Program-made: the position numbers and the translations under genes
Source: CAXBNB01 sp040151475
Lineage (GTDB): Bacteria > Bacteroidota > Bacteroidia > Cytophagales > Cyclobacteriaceae
NCBI RefSeq assembly: GCF_040151475.1
Contig: NZ_JBDKWG010000153.1
Span: 62,001-126,000, forward strand
Direction: 5' to 3'
DNA: 64,000 nucleotides
Notes under the pieces: model-generated
Seen by the model: only the letters and a program-made list of their open reading frames with translations
The model's database searches: none
What the model was told of the DNA's origin: nothing
In this document: in pieces, positions 8,801 to 18,700 of the stretch
How the letters are laid out: each line of letters begins with the position of its first letter
Position numbering within the stretch: the first letter of the stretch is position 1

Positions 8801-9242
8801 GGTTGTCATAAAGCTCCCGTGTGACATAGACATCCTGCCAACCATCATTGTTAACATCCCCAACGACCACTCCTGAAGACCAGCCTCCATTGTCTTCTAT
8901 TCCTGACGAATTGGTTACATCAACGAATTGCATTTGTCCCTCATTGATATAAAGACGGTCGCTCACCAGGTTTCCCGCAAAGAAAATATCCAATAAGCCG
9001 TCATTGTTAAAATCGCCTAGCCCCACACCTGCCCCACCATAATAATTTGAATAAATCAAGATGTTGTGTTCTTTGGTGTCAACTATTTTGTTGTTGAAAT
9101 CAACTCCTGTTTGAGATGGATTGAGTAAGCTGAACAATTCCGTTGTAGTCTGAGCAGAAAGATTCATAGCAACTAAAATTACGAGAATGGCAATCATAAT
9201 CACTCTGGTAAATTGGTTATATGTATCAGCAGTATTGTTCAA
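5862..9242 (-). CDS. Giant FG-GAP/VCBS-repeat protein with ASPIC/UnbV domain (CRTAC1 family)
   Basis: A 1126-residue secreted protein. The start used is a TTG (9242) giving a signal peptide ending in MNLSAQ; an in-frame ATG at 9197 is the alternative. I count about 14 calcium-binding FG-GAP/VCBS repeats with D-x-[DN]-x-[DN]-G cores: GDFNNDGLLDIFFAGN, GDVNNDGWQDVYVTRE, ADINNDGNLDIMVVDM and GDLDNDGDLDLVVSNV in the first half, and ADVNADGLEDVFIGG to EDFNQDGNLDLVIAGN in the second. An ASPIC/UnbV domain (about 545-630, GARVELF, TSVRGMYSTSEQ, VKIVWP) separates the two halves. Such proteins often accompany SusCD loci in Cytophagales. They probably form a beta-propeller surface for binding glycan or protein; no enzyme activity is known to me. 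It follows the esterase gene by 10 bp in the same operon. Confidence 0.9.
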   Translation of the reverse strand: MNNTADTYNQFTRVIMIAILVILVAMNLSAQTTTELFSLLNPSQTGVDFNNKIVDTKEHNILIYSNYYGGAGVGLGDFNNDGLLDIFFAGNLVSDRLYINEGQMQFVDVTNSSGIEDNGGWSSGVVVGDVNNDGWQDVYVTRELYDNQPELRRNKLYINTTKNNPNRKVSFKEFAADYGLDDSARTRHAAFLDYDKDGFLDIFLLNQPPNPGNFSDLYDIDLKQKKYSPRLYRNNGDETFEDVTSDAGLLKSGFANSVSIFDSNNDGWQDIYISNDFEAPDCIYINNGDNTFTNVIDESMRHISYYSMGVDAADINNDGNLDIMVVDMVAEDNYRLKSNMSGMNPKSFNDIVENGGHYQYMFNTLQLNLGSFDGQPQFSDIAQMAGVSSTDWSWSNVLADFDNDGYKDIYVTNGLMRDIRNTDSDKAVSKYVSQVVQDFIQNNPDAGEVSIWDILDLEKTLSHIPSVKMPNYAYKNMNGHVFEKVSELWGLNQKTFSAGCAYGDLDNDGDLDLVVSNVNDVTYIYRNNANEISSGGYLRVKLTDNKNNQPILGARVELFQQNSKQLYEFTSVRGMYSTSEQVAHFGLVSNSIIDSVKIVWPNAQGSLLKNVTPNQLISIDINEAKDIEADKSAYNPLFSKNDQITHEHMENHFDDFEKQVLLPHKLSQFGPALAVADVNADGLEDVFIGGASGQLPTLYLQNKQGAFDQTSSNTWLFSKEFEDIDAVFFDSDNDGDQDLYVVSGGNEWPENSSNYQDRLYINDGKGGFTYSNVSIPKFTESGSCVRPFDYDADGDLDIFIGGRHTPWNYPSPASSRILNNNGGVFTDVTNTIAKDLLNIGLVTDATWIDFDQDGLTDLMLLGEWMPITFIKNTGKGFQNITDQMGISNSEGWWFSIEAEDIDGDGDQDLVVGNLGLNHKYKASIQEPFEVHYDDFDQNGSNDIVLSYYNFGKQFPLRGRSCSSEQIPIIASRFQSYNVFAEATLMDVYGKTNLASALHYKAKTFASVILENQGKGKFLMRQLPVEAQVSSVNDILVEDFNQDGNLDLVIAGNLYPTEVETTRNDAGVGLYLEGNGKGDFKPISPEKSGFFLLGDVKKLKTIKSGSKRFVMAVLNNEVSTIFEINEK

Positions 9243-9252
9243 CTTGATTTCT

Positions 9253-11163
9253 TTATTTTGAAACCGTCAAAACTATCTTTCCCCACTTGACCTCCCTTTC
9301 TATTGGGTCAAACACTTTGGTCTCATACCTGGCCAGCAATTCGATTTTGTGGTTAACAGGACAATCTTCAGCTATTTTAATTATCGAACTCAGGGTAATA
9401 CCATCATCCCACTTAGCAGGTGTCATTTCATCATGAAGCCTTTCGGATAAATGATCCACGTAAGGATCATCAGTAAAAACCTGAGTCCTGTGACCATTGG
9501 TATAAACCATTATTTCTTCTCCCGGTGCAACTTTCCCATCGCCATTTCCAGTACCATATGCAGCATCATTCACTACTACTCCATCATCAATCGACACACT
9601 ATTAAAGTCAGGAACATCAAAAAATACTGGAATTATGAATTCTTCTTCAGAAATATAAGAGTCGTATTCAATGGATAATAAAAACCTTATAGAAGCAGGT
9701 GACCCATCAGTAGGAGGAGTCTTATTTGCTGATATTGCGAACGGGTCTGAGTGGAACATCCTTTCTCCTTTTTTTGGTAAAAACTCTATTACGCCATTTT
9801 CAATTGACACAGATTTATCCTTAGTGCTAAGTGTGAGTTTTATATTGGTCTCTGCATTGACCATTTCACCCAGATTACCAATCTTTAGCGATATCTTGTT
9901 TTCCTTTCCAATCCTAAGGAGTTTTTGGTTTTCGTTTATTTGATAATCCAGAAACGTCAATTTTGGAGCGTCTCCTTTTTTATAAATTCCAACTTCATAC
10001 CCATCGCCCGGCAAGTGAAATTGCAATCTTCCATCTCCATCACTAGCCTGTAAATAGGTCTCCATTGAACCATCCTTTTTATTGTATTTGGCTATTGTAT
10101 ATTCAGCCTTTGGTTTGTAGATACCAGCAGTGTTGATGCTCGTCTGACAACTTCCAATTGGAGGGCCAAGCGGAAGCCATTTTTGTGTATAAAAACCAAA
10201 ACCTTGTTGAGAAACATTTTTCAGGTATAAAAAGCCGGGTTTCTTTTTATCACTTTTAATAGAATAATCCCAAACATCAAAATCTGAATACAGGTCATAA
10301 TGAGACCATTTTTCCTTCCTTGGCATAGGATCTCTAAAAGCATCTGTCACAAATTTCATTGCCATTTCGAAAACCCGGGTTTCCCCCGGATCGTCTATTT
10401 TATGACCTCCATCAAACTCCCAGTATTGATAGTTAAGATCATTCTCCCAAAGTGCACCATTGTGTACCTCTCTGTTGAGGGGACTGATTTCCCCTTTAGA
10501 ACTGTTGTGAAACCTTAGCTGAACATCCTTCAGGTTAGTGAAGGTGTATCGTAAGGGGTAAAGTGTATGATTATCAGGATGGCCAATAAAAAATTCAGGG
10601 CTTCCGGTCAGGTTAACAGCTGCACTAACCTTATCGGGATATTTTCCAGAAAGAAAAAAGGACATATATCCTCCCATGCTAAAGCCAATTATCCCTCTTG
10701 AATTTCGATCTGTTTTTGTACGGTAAGTATTGTCAATATGATCAACCAATTCTAGAAAATAGTCTTTCATTTGAGCCTCAAAACGGACTTCATGGTGATT
10801 GCCTACATTGTAAGGTCGTGGCTCTCCTTCTTCCATGTTGCCATCCCACATTACCAGTATCACCTGATATTTATCTACCAAATCCTTTATCATTTCGTAT
10901 TCCAGATTGGCACTACCGTCAACGGACTTGAAGTTTCTACCTCCCCATCCATGAAAAAAATAAACAACAGGGTAAGCACTGCCCGAGGTATTATAACCTT
11001 CGGGAAGGTATAAAGTGTAATTTTTTTCTTTCTTAAATGCCTGACTGAAATGACTATGAAAAGAAAATGAACTCTTCTGCTGCTGACAACCAGATAAGAT
11101 ATACAACAGTGCAGCCATAATTGTCAATCGACCTGCTGTTTTATTGAAAAGAAATAAATGCAT
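9253..11163 (-). CDS. Esterase D/feruloyl-esterase-like alpha/beta-hydrolase lipoprotein
   Basis: About 636 residues from the ATG at 11163. A longer frame to 11253 would overlap the lyase gene by 68 bp and hide the lipobox. The signal ends LLYILSGCQQQ, so it is a lipoprotein. An alpha/beta-hydrolase domain covers about residues 40-270: oxyanion strand YPVVYFFHGWGGR, nucleophile elbow IIGFSMGGYMS (Ser in G-x-S-x-G) and a likely catalytic His in FDGGHKIDD. The C-terminal ~350 residues are beta-rich and carry no motif I recognise, perhaps a binding module. In locus 2 the likely job is removing ester groups (acetyl, methyl or feruloyl) from the polysaccharide. The exact ester is not shown by sequence. 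Confidence 0.85.
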   Translation of the reverse strand: MHLFLFNKTAGRLTIMAALLYILSGCQQQKSSFSFHSHFSQAFKKEKNYTLYLPEGYNTSGSAYPVVYFFHGWGGRNFKSVDGSANLEYEMIKDLVDKYQVILVMWDGNMEEGEPRPYNVGNHHEVRFEAQMKDYFLELVDHIDNTYRTKTDRNSRGIIGFSMGGYMSFFLSGKYPDKVSAAVNLTGSPEFFIGHPDNHTLYPLRYTFTNLKDVQLRFHNSSKGEISPLNREVHNGALWENDLNYQYWEFDGGHKIDDPGETRVFEMAMKFVTDAFRDPMPRKEKWSHYDLYSDFDVWDYSIKSDKKKPGFLYLKNVSQQGFGFYTQKWLPLGPPIGSCQTSINTAGIYKPKAEYTIAKYNKKDGSMETYLQASDGDGRLQFHLPGDGYEVGIYKKGDAPKLTFLDYQINENQKLLRIGKENKISLKIGNLGEMVNAETNIKLTLSTKDKSVSIENGVIEFLPKKGERMFHSDPFAISANKTPPTDGSPASIRFLLSIEYDSYISEEEFIIPVFFDVPDFNSVSIDDGVVVNDAAYGTGNGDGKVAPGEEIMVYTNGHRTQVFTDDPYVDHLSERLHDEMTPAKWDDGITLSSIIKIAEDCPVNHKIELLARYETKVFDPIEREVKWGKIVLTVSK

Positions 11164-11185
11164 CTCTAACGTGTTTTTAAATACT

Positions 11186-14071
11186 TTATCTAACAATAAA
11201 TTTCCTTGTCTTTTGATCACTATCGACCATAAGTCGTACAATGTAAAATCCATTTCTTTCTTTCCCTTTTGAATCTTTGTAGCCGTTCCACGCCACTTTG
11301 TATTCTCCCTTTTTCTTTTCCGTTTGATTATAATTCCAAACGCTTTGACCTGTCATAGTGAATACTTCTAATTCAAAATCAGAAGCACGATCTAGTGTGA
11401 TTTTAAAATACAATTCATTCATATTTGTAGAATCAACCGCCAAGTCAAACCAGCTGTTTTCACTGTCCTTTTTTTCAACAGAAGTTAGTAAATTTTCTCT
11501 ATAGTGATCGATAACAGCCATTCCTAAAGGTTCATCCCATTGCTGCTGCATGATATCATCTTTGGCTCTCCAGTATCCTTTTTGGGTGTCTTTTGTCACT
11601 GCATCGGCTAGTGGCACTATATCACAATCAAACAAACCCGAAAGGCCATAAGTCTTGTAAAGCCCACTTTGCGCTTCTATGCGAGAACTGGATTGGCTTT
11701 CTGTACTTCCTATGGTCGATAGTTCCTTATAAATACTATTGCGCATTTTATAATCGTCTTTAGCAGCCCAGTATGCTGCCGACATAGATTCTCTATGCCA
11801 GTACAAACCCCATCTGTCTTTATTATGCTTTCCTGCTTTCCACCAATCTATGATTGCCTTTTCAATGCCAGGATGAGGATTATCCTGTAGGTAAAGGCCA
11901 TACCCAAAAAACCAGGTGTTGTCTCTCCATTCATCTCCGGGATTGGCTGTCCTATCTAGGGCAGAAGCATAAAAAGAATCTGCTTCTGTGACAGCCTCTT
12001 CATATCCCGGAATACCACCGATGAGTTTTAACCCGACAAAGGCACCACCTTTTATCTGATCGACATCCTTGTTTCCCCATTCATTCCATGCATACCGAAT
12101 ATCATTAATCACCTCATAGGTTCGCCAGTCTCCAGTCATATTCCAGTGTAAATAATGACCCAGCCAATTGGTACCATATCCATCCCAGGCCACTCCTCCA
12201 TTTCTGTCATTCTCATCAGCAGGTGTCACTCCCCAATAAGCTGAATGCCTCCGCCCAAACCCTACAAAACGACTGTCATTGCTGTTGTAATGTTTGATAA
12301 GTACATCTCTAACAAATTCCAGATGGGCTGATGCAGCCTTCCAATACCTGTATTCTCCTGTTCGTAGATATTGCATAAACAAGCGATAGCTGATCATGGT
12401 ATTTCCCCGTCTCCATCCATCATAATCATCTGACCTGCTGGATATGCCCCAGGTACCCAATGGCCTGTCTTCCTTTTGGTATGCATACATAAACATCATA
12501 TCACCATAATTTAACATCCCAAGCCACCCAAACTCTGTCATAGAACGTTCTATGAAAGTAGTTCCGGTTGCCAACAGCGCTTCCGTTTTGGGAAATTTAT
12601 CATCGGAATGTGGCATAATCATTCCAGCAGCTTTGGTTTCCTTGTAACTATACCAATCAGGATTAACATAAGGCTGTAGTGGATCATTGACTAATGCCGC
12701 AAATTCTGAGCTTTTCAACTCATCGGCTTTACCTGAAAAATTATAAAATATGTCATGAGAAAAGCTGATTCCCTGCATGCCATAGTCCCATCCTGACGCT
12801 CTCAGATCAAGTACCTGATTGCCATGATCAGGCCACATCCAAGCAGTTAGAGACTTCCCATCTCCATTGTAAGAAAGTTCTTTGGGGTATTTATATGCCA
12901 TATCTTTCATCACCATTGTTACTCCAAATTTCCCGGAATTGACCTCTATCCAACCATCCGTTTTTTGCGTTCCTTCTACGTTTTGTGTTCCAGCCTGAAC
13001 TTTCCAATACAATGGAAAACTGTTGTGCTCCAAATGAAAAACATCCTCCGGTCCTGCATTGTATAAATAGGCATTATCAGCATTGCCTACTGTTACGTCC
13101 TTCGGTAATCCGGCTGCTTTGAATTTTGGTGCTGAAGTAAAATCAAGAGGAAGAGTCAGACCCATGCGACGAATGTTAGTGATTTGCGGGTTTCCCCTAA
13201 ACATAAAATTGTGTTGAATCCGTAAAAATGATTTTCCATTATAGGCGTGTATCCATATCGAATAGTCATTATCGTCACCAGAAGACCCAATTCGTCCTTT
13301 CAATTTTATGACAGTACGAAGGGAACCGTGTTCAACTATTTCAGCAGTATATATTCCATCTCTAGCCCGTTTTCTTGTTTCTTCTCCTCCACCTTCAGGT
13401 CGTATCCATCGTGAACCACCTTTTACAGTGGGTTGTTCATTAATAACCGACCTGGAAGTACCCTCATTTAAATTACGAATAGAATAAGGAATAGTAGGCC
13501 GGTTTGGATTGTTGGCTTGTAAGTCGATAAAATGATCTTGTCCGCTATTGGCAGACACTATTTGCTCTCCTAGTTCGTATTTTCCGTTGTTGTTGAGATC
13601 CAGCCACATTTGATTAATAAAGCCAAATTTATTTTTACTCACTGAAAATTTTAATACTCCGGTATCAACAAAAATCTCATCATTCGATTCTATCAGTTCA
13701 TTACCTTCTGACAAAGATTCTCCGGACATTATTATTGTGTCGCTACTCTTATTTTCAGGCTCAATATCTACCTGATAGTCAAGAAGTAGCCATTTTATTG
13801 ATCCGTCGCTCCAACGGGAAAGCACACGTGATTGACTGGCTTTTTCTGCTAACCCAATGTCTTCTTTTTGAAACACACTGCCTTTAGCAAAAGGAACACC
13901 ACCAGTGACTGGCCAAGATTTTCTGGCAATACCAGAATGATCCTCTACCTGTATTTTGAGTTGTGCCTTTAATTCATTGTTTAAAGCAAATACTATCAGC
14001 AAGAATTTTATAAGCCTCCAGGTTTGCCTATGTCTAACATCTAATTTGAGTGCCATACTTTTATAGTACAT
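11186..14071 (-). CDS. PcRGLX/YetA-like polysaccharide lyase-type protein with T9SS sorting tail
   Basis: A 961-residue secreted protein with a signal peptide ending NNELKAQ (ATG at 14071 or 14056). The N-terminus has the RIFT-barrel pattern of exo-rhamnogalacturonan lyase relatives (WPVTGGVPFAKGSVFQKEDI, SRWSDGSIKWLLLDYQ). A beta-sandwich follows, then a large alpha/alpha-toroid-like part rich in Trp and Tyr (GVAWDGYGTNWLGHYLHWNM). The last ~80 residues match a type IX secretion sorting domain (FELEVFTMTGQSVW, then GYKDSKGKERNGFYIVRL), so it is predicted to be secreted to the cell surface. Relatives in Bacillus (YetA) and fungi act on rhamnogalacturonan-type pectin. This suggests, but does not prove, a pectin substrate for locus 2. 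It is the first gene after the susD of that locus. Confidence 0.78.
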   Translation of the reverse strand: MYYKSMALKLDVRHRQTWRLIKFLLIVFALNNELKAQLKIQVEDHSGIARKSWPVTGGVPFAKGSVFQKEDIGLAEKASQSRVLSRWSDGSIKWLLLDYQVDIEPENKSSDTIIMSGESLSEGNELIESNDEIFVDTGVLKFSVSKNKFGFINQMWLDLNNNGKYELGEQIVSANSGQDHFIDLQANNPNRPTIPYSIRNLNEGTSRSVINEQPTVKGGSRWIRPEGGGEETRKRARDGIYTAEIVEHGSLRTVIKLKGRIGSSGDDNDYSIWIHAYNGKSFLRIQHNFMFRGNPQITNIRRMGLTLPLDFTSAPKFKAAGLPKDVTVGNADNAYLYNAGPEDVFHLEHNSFPLYWKVQAGTQNVEGTQKTDGWIEVNSGKFGVTMVMKDMAYKYPKELSYNGDGKSLTAWMWPDHGNQVLDLRASGWDYGMQGISFSHDIFYNFSGKADELKSSEFAALVNDPLQPYVNPDWYSYKETKAAGMIMPHSDDKFPKTEALLATGTTFIERSMTEFGWLGMLNYGDMMFMYAYQKEDRPLGTWGISSRSDDYDGWRRGNTMISYRLFMQYLRTGEYRYWKAASAHLEFVRDVLIKHYNSNDSRFVGFGRRHSAYWGVTPADENDRNGGVAWDGYGTNWLGHYLHWNMTGDWRTYEVINDIRYAWNEWGNKDVDQIKGGAFVGLKLIGGIPGYEEAVTEADSFYASALDRTANPGDEWRDNTWFFGYGLYLQDNPHPGIEKAIIDWWKAGKHNKDRWGLYWHRESMSAAYWAAKDDYKMRNSIYKELSTIGSTESQSSSRIEAQSGLYKTYGLSGLFDCDIVPLADAVTKDTQKGYWRAKDDIMQQQWDEPLGMAVIDHYRENLLTSVEKKDSENSWFDLAVDSTNMNELYFKITLDRASDFELEVFTMTGQSVWNYNQTEKKKGEYKVAWNGYKDSKGKERNGFYIVRLMVDSDQKTRKFIVR

Positions 14072-14218
14072 TTAGTCTTGAGAAACAGGTTTCCAATGTC
14101 AGTCAGAAATAGAAGATTGACATCAAAAAATTCCAGGCGATTCAGATATGGCCAATAGAAGCCTGCATCACTTTTTTTTAAAAGAGAAATCAGTACTCCT
14201 ATTGGTATAGCATTTTAA

Positions 14219-15748
14219 TTATTGCACATCCCACCAAACTCTGGTGGTGTGGGTATCTGGTCCCTGACGGCTTATCGCTTCCTTGAGGTTAGCCGCATTG
14301 GTAGCCGATTCACTAGGCAGGTAAACAAACCTTCTGGGAATCACTCCATCTGTTCTACTGGAAATGTACTCCGTTGGGGTTAATTCAGGAAACCCTGTCC
14401 TTCTCCAGTTGGCAAAAGCTTCAGGTAAATTAGTGAAATTTAGTGCCCAATATTGCGTCGCTATCATTTCCAAACCATCCGCAGCTATATATGGATGAGC
14501 TGTAAGATAATCATTAGCATCAGTCTCCGTTGCATATGTAGGAAGTCCCTGAAAAACATCATACATGGTCATTGCAGCTACCACTCCTTTGTTGTAATGT
14601 GTTGCTGCACTGCTACTCAGCCAGCCTCTTTGAGCCGCTTCCGCCTGTAGTAGCTCTACCTCGGGATATACCAACAACAGAGAAGGGGCAACCCTATTTG
14701 CCAATAACAAATTATTCCTTGAATAGGTATTTTGGATATCAACATCCTCGGTTACTCCTTCGTAATCTTTGATAGTAACAACGTCATAACCGCTAGGCAT
14801 TCCGTTCTGATTTGCGGGATCCATATCAATTGGGCCATCTTTCGGACCAACCCCACCGCTGAAAATCATCAAACGCGGGTCATCATTACCTTTAAGCCAA
14901 TCCACAAACGTCTTGCTTAACTTTTGTGAATCCTCCAACTCATAAGCGTCATAACGAGGGTTGCTATTTTCATCTGTTGGGCCTGCTGTATGAATAATCA
15001 TGGCATTATCATCATTACCGGACAAAACCCCTCTGCTTACTGCTTTTTTTACCCAAGCCTCAGCAGATGCAGGATCAACGTTTGACATACGCATTCCAAG
15101 CCTGAGCATCAGAGAATTAGCCAATCTTTCCCATTTTTCCAGATCACCACCATAAATCAGGTCTTGATTTGGATTTTGAAATGTTGCACCACTTGATAAA
15201 ATAATTGCAGACTCTTCCAATTCTTTTAACATATCCGCATAAATATCTTCCTGTGGGTCATATTTTGGTAAAAAATTCACATCTATAAAACCCTTGCCAC
15301 CTTCGAAATAGGGTATGTCACCATATAAGTCGGTAAGCCTGTGCATAATGATCACTTTAGTAATACGTGCAACCGCATTTAAACCTGCAAGGTCGGAATC
15401 GTCTTTAGTATGTTCTACCACTTCATTGATAGTGACAACAGGCCCCAGGTATGAGTAGCTAAAAAATTGACCCTGATTCAGAGATGCTTCTAAGTATTTG
15501 TCCCCCACATTCCAGGCACCACTAACAGCCGCCATAAGCTGAACATAGCCAGGCAAATTTGTCTCCAAAGGATGCATTCCATATCTATGCGAGTAATTTT
15601 GGAGTTGAGCCTGAGCCAATAAAAAGCTCATATCTATTTCATTGACTGCATTAGGGTTTTTATTTAAATCTGCCAGTTCATCTGTATTGCACGAACTAAA
15701 TATTAAAATGGATAGTGCAATGATTATCTTAAATTTTATATTTTTCAT
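14219..15748 (-). CDS. SusD/RagB-family nutrient-binding lipoprotein (SusD-like_2 type), locus 2
   Basis: A 509-residue lipoprotein with signal and lipobox ILIFSSCNTDE. The opening after the Cys, ELADLNKNPNAVNEIDMSFL, is characteristic of the SusD-like_2 branch. The body is helical with TPR-like pairs (MLRLGMRMSNVDPASAEAWV) and ends in the usual SusD-like sequence (NWRRTGFPELTP ... PRRFVYLPSES). SusD proteins cap the SusC barrel on the cell surface and capture the oligomer to be imported. Its susC partner is the neighbouring upstream gene, with only an 11-bp gap to its stop. Confidence in family is high; the ligand is unknown. Confidence 0.93.
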   Translation of the reverse strand: MKNIKFKIIIALSILIFSSCNTDELADLNKNPNAVNEIDMSFLLAQAQLQNYSHRYGMHPLETNLPGYVQLMAAVSGAWNVGDKYLEASLNQGQFFSYSYLGPVVTINEVVEHTKDDSDLAGLNAVARITKVIIMHRLTDLYGDIPYFEGGKGFIDVNFLPKYDPQEDIYADMLKELEESAIILSSGATFQNPNQDLIYGGDLEKWERLANSLMLRLGMRMSNVDPASAEAWVKKAVSRGVLSGNDDNAMIIHTAGPTDENSNPRYDAYELEDSQKLSKTFVDWLKGNDDPRLMIFSGGVGPKDGPIDMDPANQNGMPSGYDVVTIKDYEGVTEDVDIQNTYSRNNLLLANRVAPSLLLVYPEVELLQAEAAQRGWLSSSAATHYNKGVVAAMTMYDVFQGLPTYATETDANDYLTAHPYIAADGLEMIATQYWALNFTNLPEAFANWRRTGFPELTPTEYISSRTDGVIPRRFVYLPSESATNAANLKEAISRQGPDTHTTRVWWDVQ

Positions 15749-15759
15749 GATAGAGATCT

Positions 15760-18700
15760 TTAGAATTTAATACTCAGGTTGAAACCAAAACTTCTGGACT
15801 GTGGTACAGCTGTGTACTCCAATCCCTGGCTGTTTCCATTATTATAGGTGGATTCAGGATCGATATTGTCTGTCTTACTGTGAATTAACCAAAGGTTTCT
15901 ACCTACGAATGAGATGTTTACAGAATTAAACGGTGTTCTTTCTATTAATTTACCAGGCAATGTATAGCCCAATACGAACGAACGTAATTTGACATAGTCA
16001 CTGCTATATACCACATATTCTGTAATCCAATTGGATTGAACCCAATAATAGTCTTCCAATTCTTCTGGAGTCACTACATAATCTTCGGATATTCCTTCCG
16101 TATTAAGGGCTGTAAATGACAATCCATTCTCTCTTCCTGCCAATGTTCCTTCATGTAGCCCATTGGTATAAAACAATGTATTTGTACCTGAATGGATACT
16201 TCCTCCCATTTGAAAACCTAAAAGAAAACTCAGGTTGAAGTTTTTATAATAAAAATCATTTGATATGCCCCCGGTAACAGGTGCTACTCCTTTGCCAAGT
16301 ATGCTGGTTTCGGAATCCCTTTTTGCAAAAGGTCCGCCAAATTCTCCAAACACCAATTGACCATCAATTCTTTGTTGTCTGTATCCTACAATAGAGCTAA
16401 AAGGTTGCCCAACAATATGCTGAATCCAGGCCCGCTGAGTTCTGGACTGGTCTGCTACCAGAACATCCAACCCATCGGCTAACTTTACAACTTCATTTTT
16501 ATTGTTCGCATAGTTAAATGATACATCCCACGTAAATGCCCCTTTCACTGGTGTTCCTCTCAATAACAATTCGACACCTTTATTGGTCATTTCCCCAATG
16601 TTCACTGCAGCAGAACTAAAACCAGTAGCATTTGATAAAGTTGCGCTCAATATGTCATTGGTTGTTTTTCTGTCATAGTAGGCGATATCCAGTCCTAACC
16701 TATCGTTGAAAAACCGTAAATCCATTCCGATTTCAATTTCTGATACTTTTAAAGGTCGTAATGCTCTGTTTGGTACTTCTGAACTGGAAACACTCCCAAG
16801 TGAAGCTCCCTGATGGCCACCAACTATGTTGTATGTCAGATTTGTTCTATATGGAGTTAGTGGTGCACCGCCAACTTCAGACCATGCAGTCCTGACCTTT
16901 CCGAATGTAAACCATGAAGGTAATTCCATAAGGTCAGAGAATGCAAAACTTAATGCTGCACTGGGATAAAACACACTGTTGGTCTCCGGTTCAAGGGTAG
17001 AAAACCAATCATTTCTTCCGGTCATTGTTAAGAAGAGCACATTTTTGTAAGAAACTTCGGCAGATCCAAACAAAGAATTAATTCCAACCTCTCCCTGATC
17101 CAAATTGCTCTGAACGTTTACAAAATTGGTTATTGAATGAAAAAACGGTACCTGAAAATCTGTTCCACTCAGGTCGAATCTTTCATTTGATTTCCTCATT
17201 CTATTTCCTCCAAAAAATGAATTGATACGGAAGTCACCAAAGGTTTTATCCATGCCAAATATAAATTCGGCATTGGTTTCCCTTTGTCTGATCTCCGTTT
17301 CTGTCAAACTTCCATTGGAACCATTTGTACCGTATGGCACTAAGTCTCTTCTTCTGGAAGTGTACCAGTCCGTTCCTACCCGACCCTGAAGGTAAAGCCA
17401 GTCTGTAAAATCGTAACGCATCTGACCAGAAGCAATCAACCTGTCTCTTTTATCTCTGGTTTCATATTGATAAGCAGTCCAATATGGATTGTTTACAAAA
17501 GCATTATTGTTCTGCCCCAATTCTGTACCATCAGCATTTGCTCCTATTTTGGAGGTTGATCCTTTTAACGTCCGTACATCGACATTGGTAGGCATATTGG
17601 CCACCGAGTAATTGGTATTACCCGGTGAATCTGAAAGATTTGGCCTATTCTTTACGTTTTCAATATTGTATTGAATTTTGGTGGTAAGGGTTAATTTTTT
17701 AGCGAATTTTCCATTTGCACTTACCGTAAATGTATTACGATCCATACCACTGTTCGGAATAACCGAAGTGTTGTCCATATCGGAAATAGACACTCTAATA
17801 TTCTTCGTTTCATCACCTGCGGTCAGAGAGACAGTGTTAGATAATGTTTTTCCAGTGTTGTAAAAATTATTGATATTGTTTCCGACATAAGAATATGGTC
17901 TTTCTACCCCATCAAACTGGTAAACTGGTGACCCGTCCAATTTAGCTCCCCAGGTATTTTTTCCATACGACAAAGCCTCTTCAGCAGTGGTTGGCTTTAG
18001 CCCCAATCTGCCCTGACCATATTCGGTTTGCAGGTCGTCGTAAGTGTTTATTATTTTATCAAAAGTGAAATTAGAGTTTAGTTCTATCCCAATTCCCTTT
18101 CTGTTTTTACCCTTTTTGGTAGTTATTAAAATCACACCATTTGAAGCTCTGGAGCCATACAAAGCACCAGCACTGTTTCCTTTCAAAACGGTCATTGACT
18201 CTATATCATCAGGATTGATACTGGACAGACCATCTCCCCAATCTTTCCCACCCCATTGACCAGCAGAACCCAAAGTAGTATTATCTATAGGCACACCATC
18301 TACCACATATAACGGCTGGTTGTTTCCTGAAATTGAACTATTACCTCGAATGACCACTCTGGTAGAACCTGCAGGACCAGAAGCAATATTTGATACATTT
18401 ACACCTGCAACTTTTCCAGTCAATGCATTTCCAACATTAATTTCTCTGGCTTCAGTAAAGCCTTTTCCATCCAGTTGCGTCACCGCATAACCCAGGGCTT
18501 TTGCATCCTTCTCTATTCCCAGTGCTGTCACTACCACTTCCTCCAGTTGCTCCGCATCCACCTGCATGGTGATATCAATTACCGACTGACTGCCAACTAC
18601 TATTTCCTGATTTTTATAACCAACAAAACTAACTATGATGGTAGCATCTGAAGGAACCGCCAATTTATAATTACCGTCAAAATCAGTAGTAGTACCAGTT

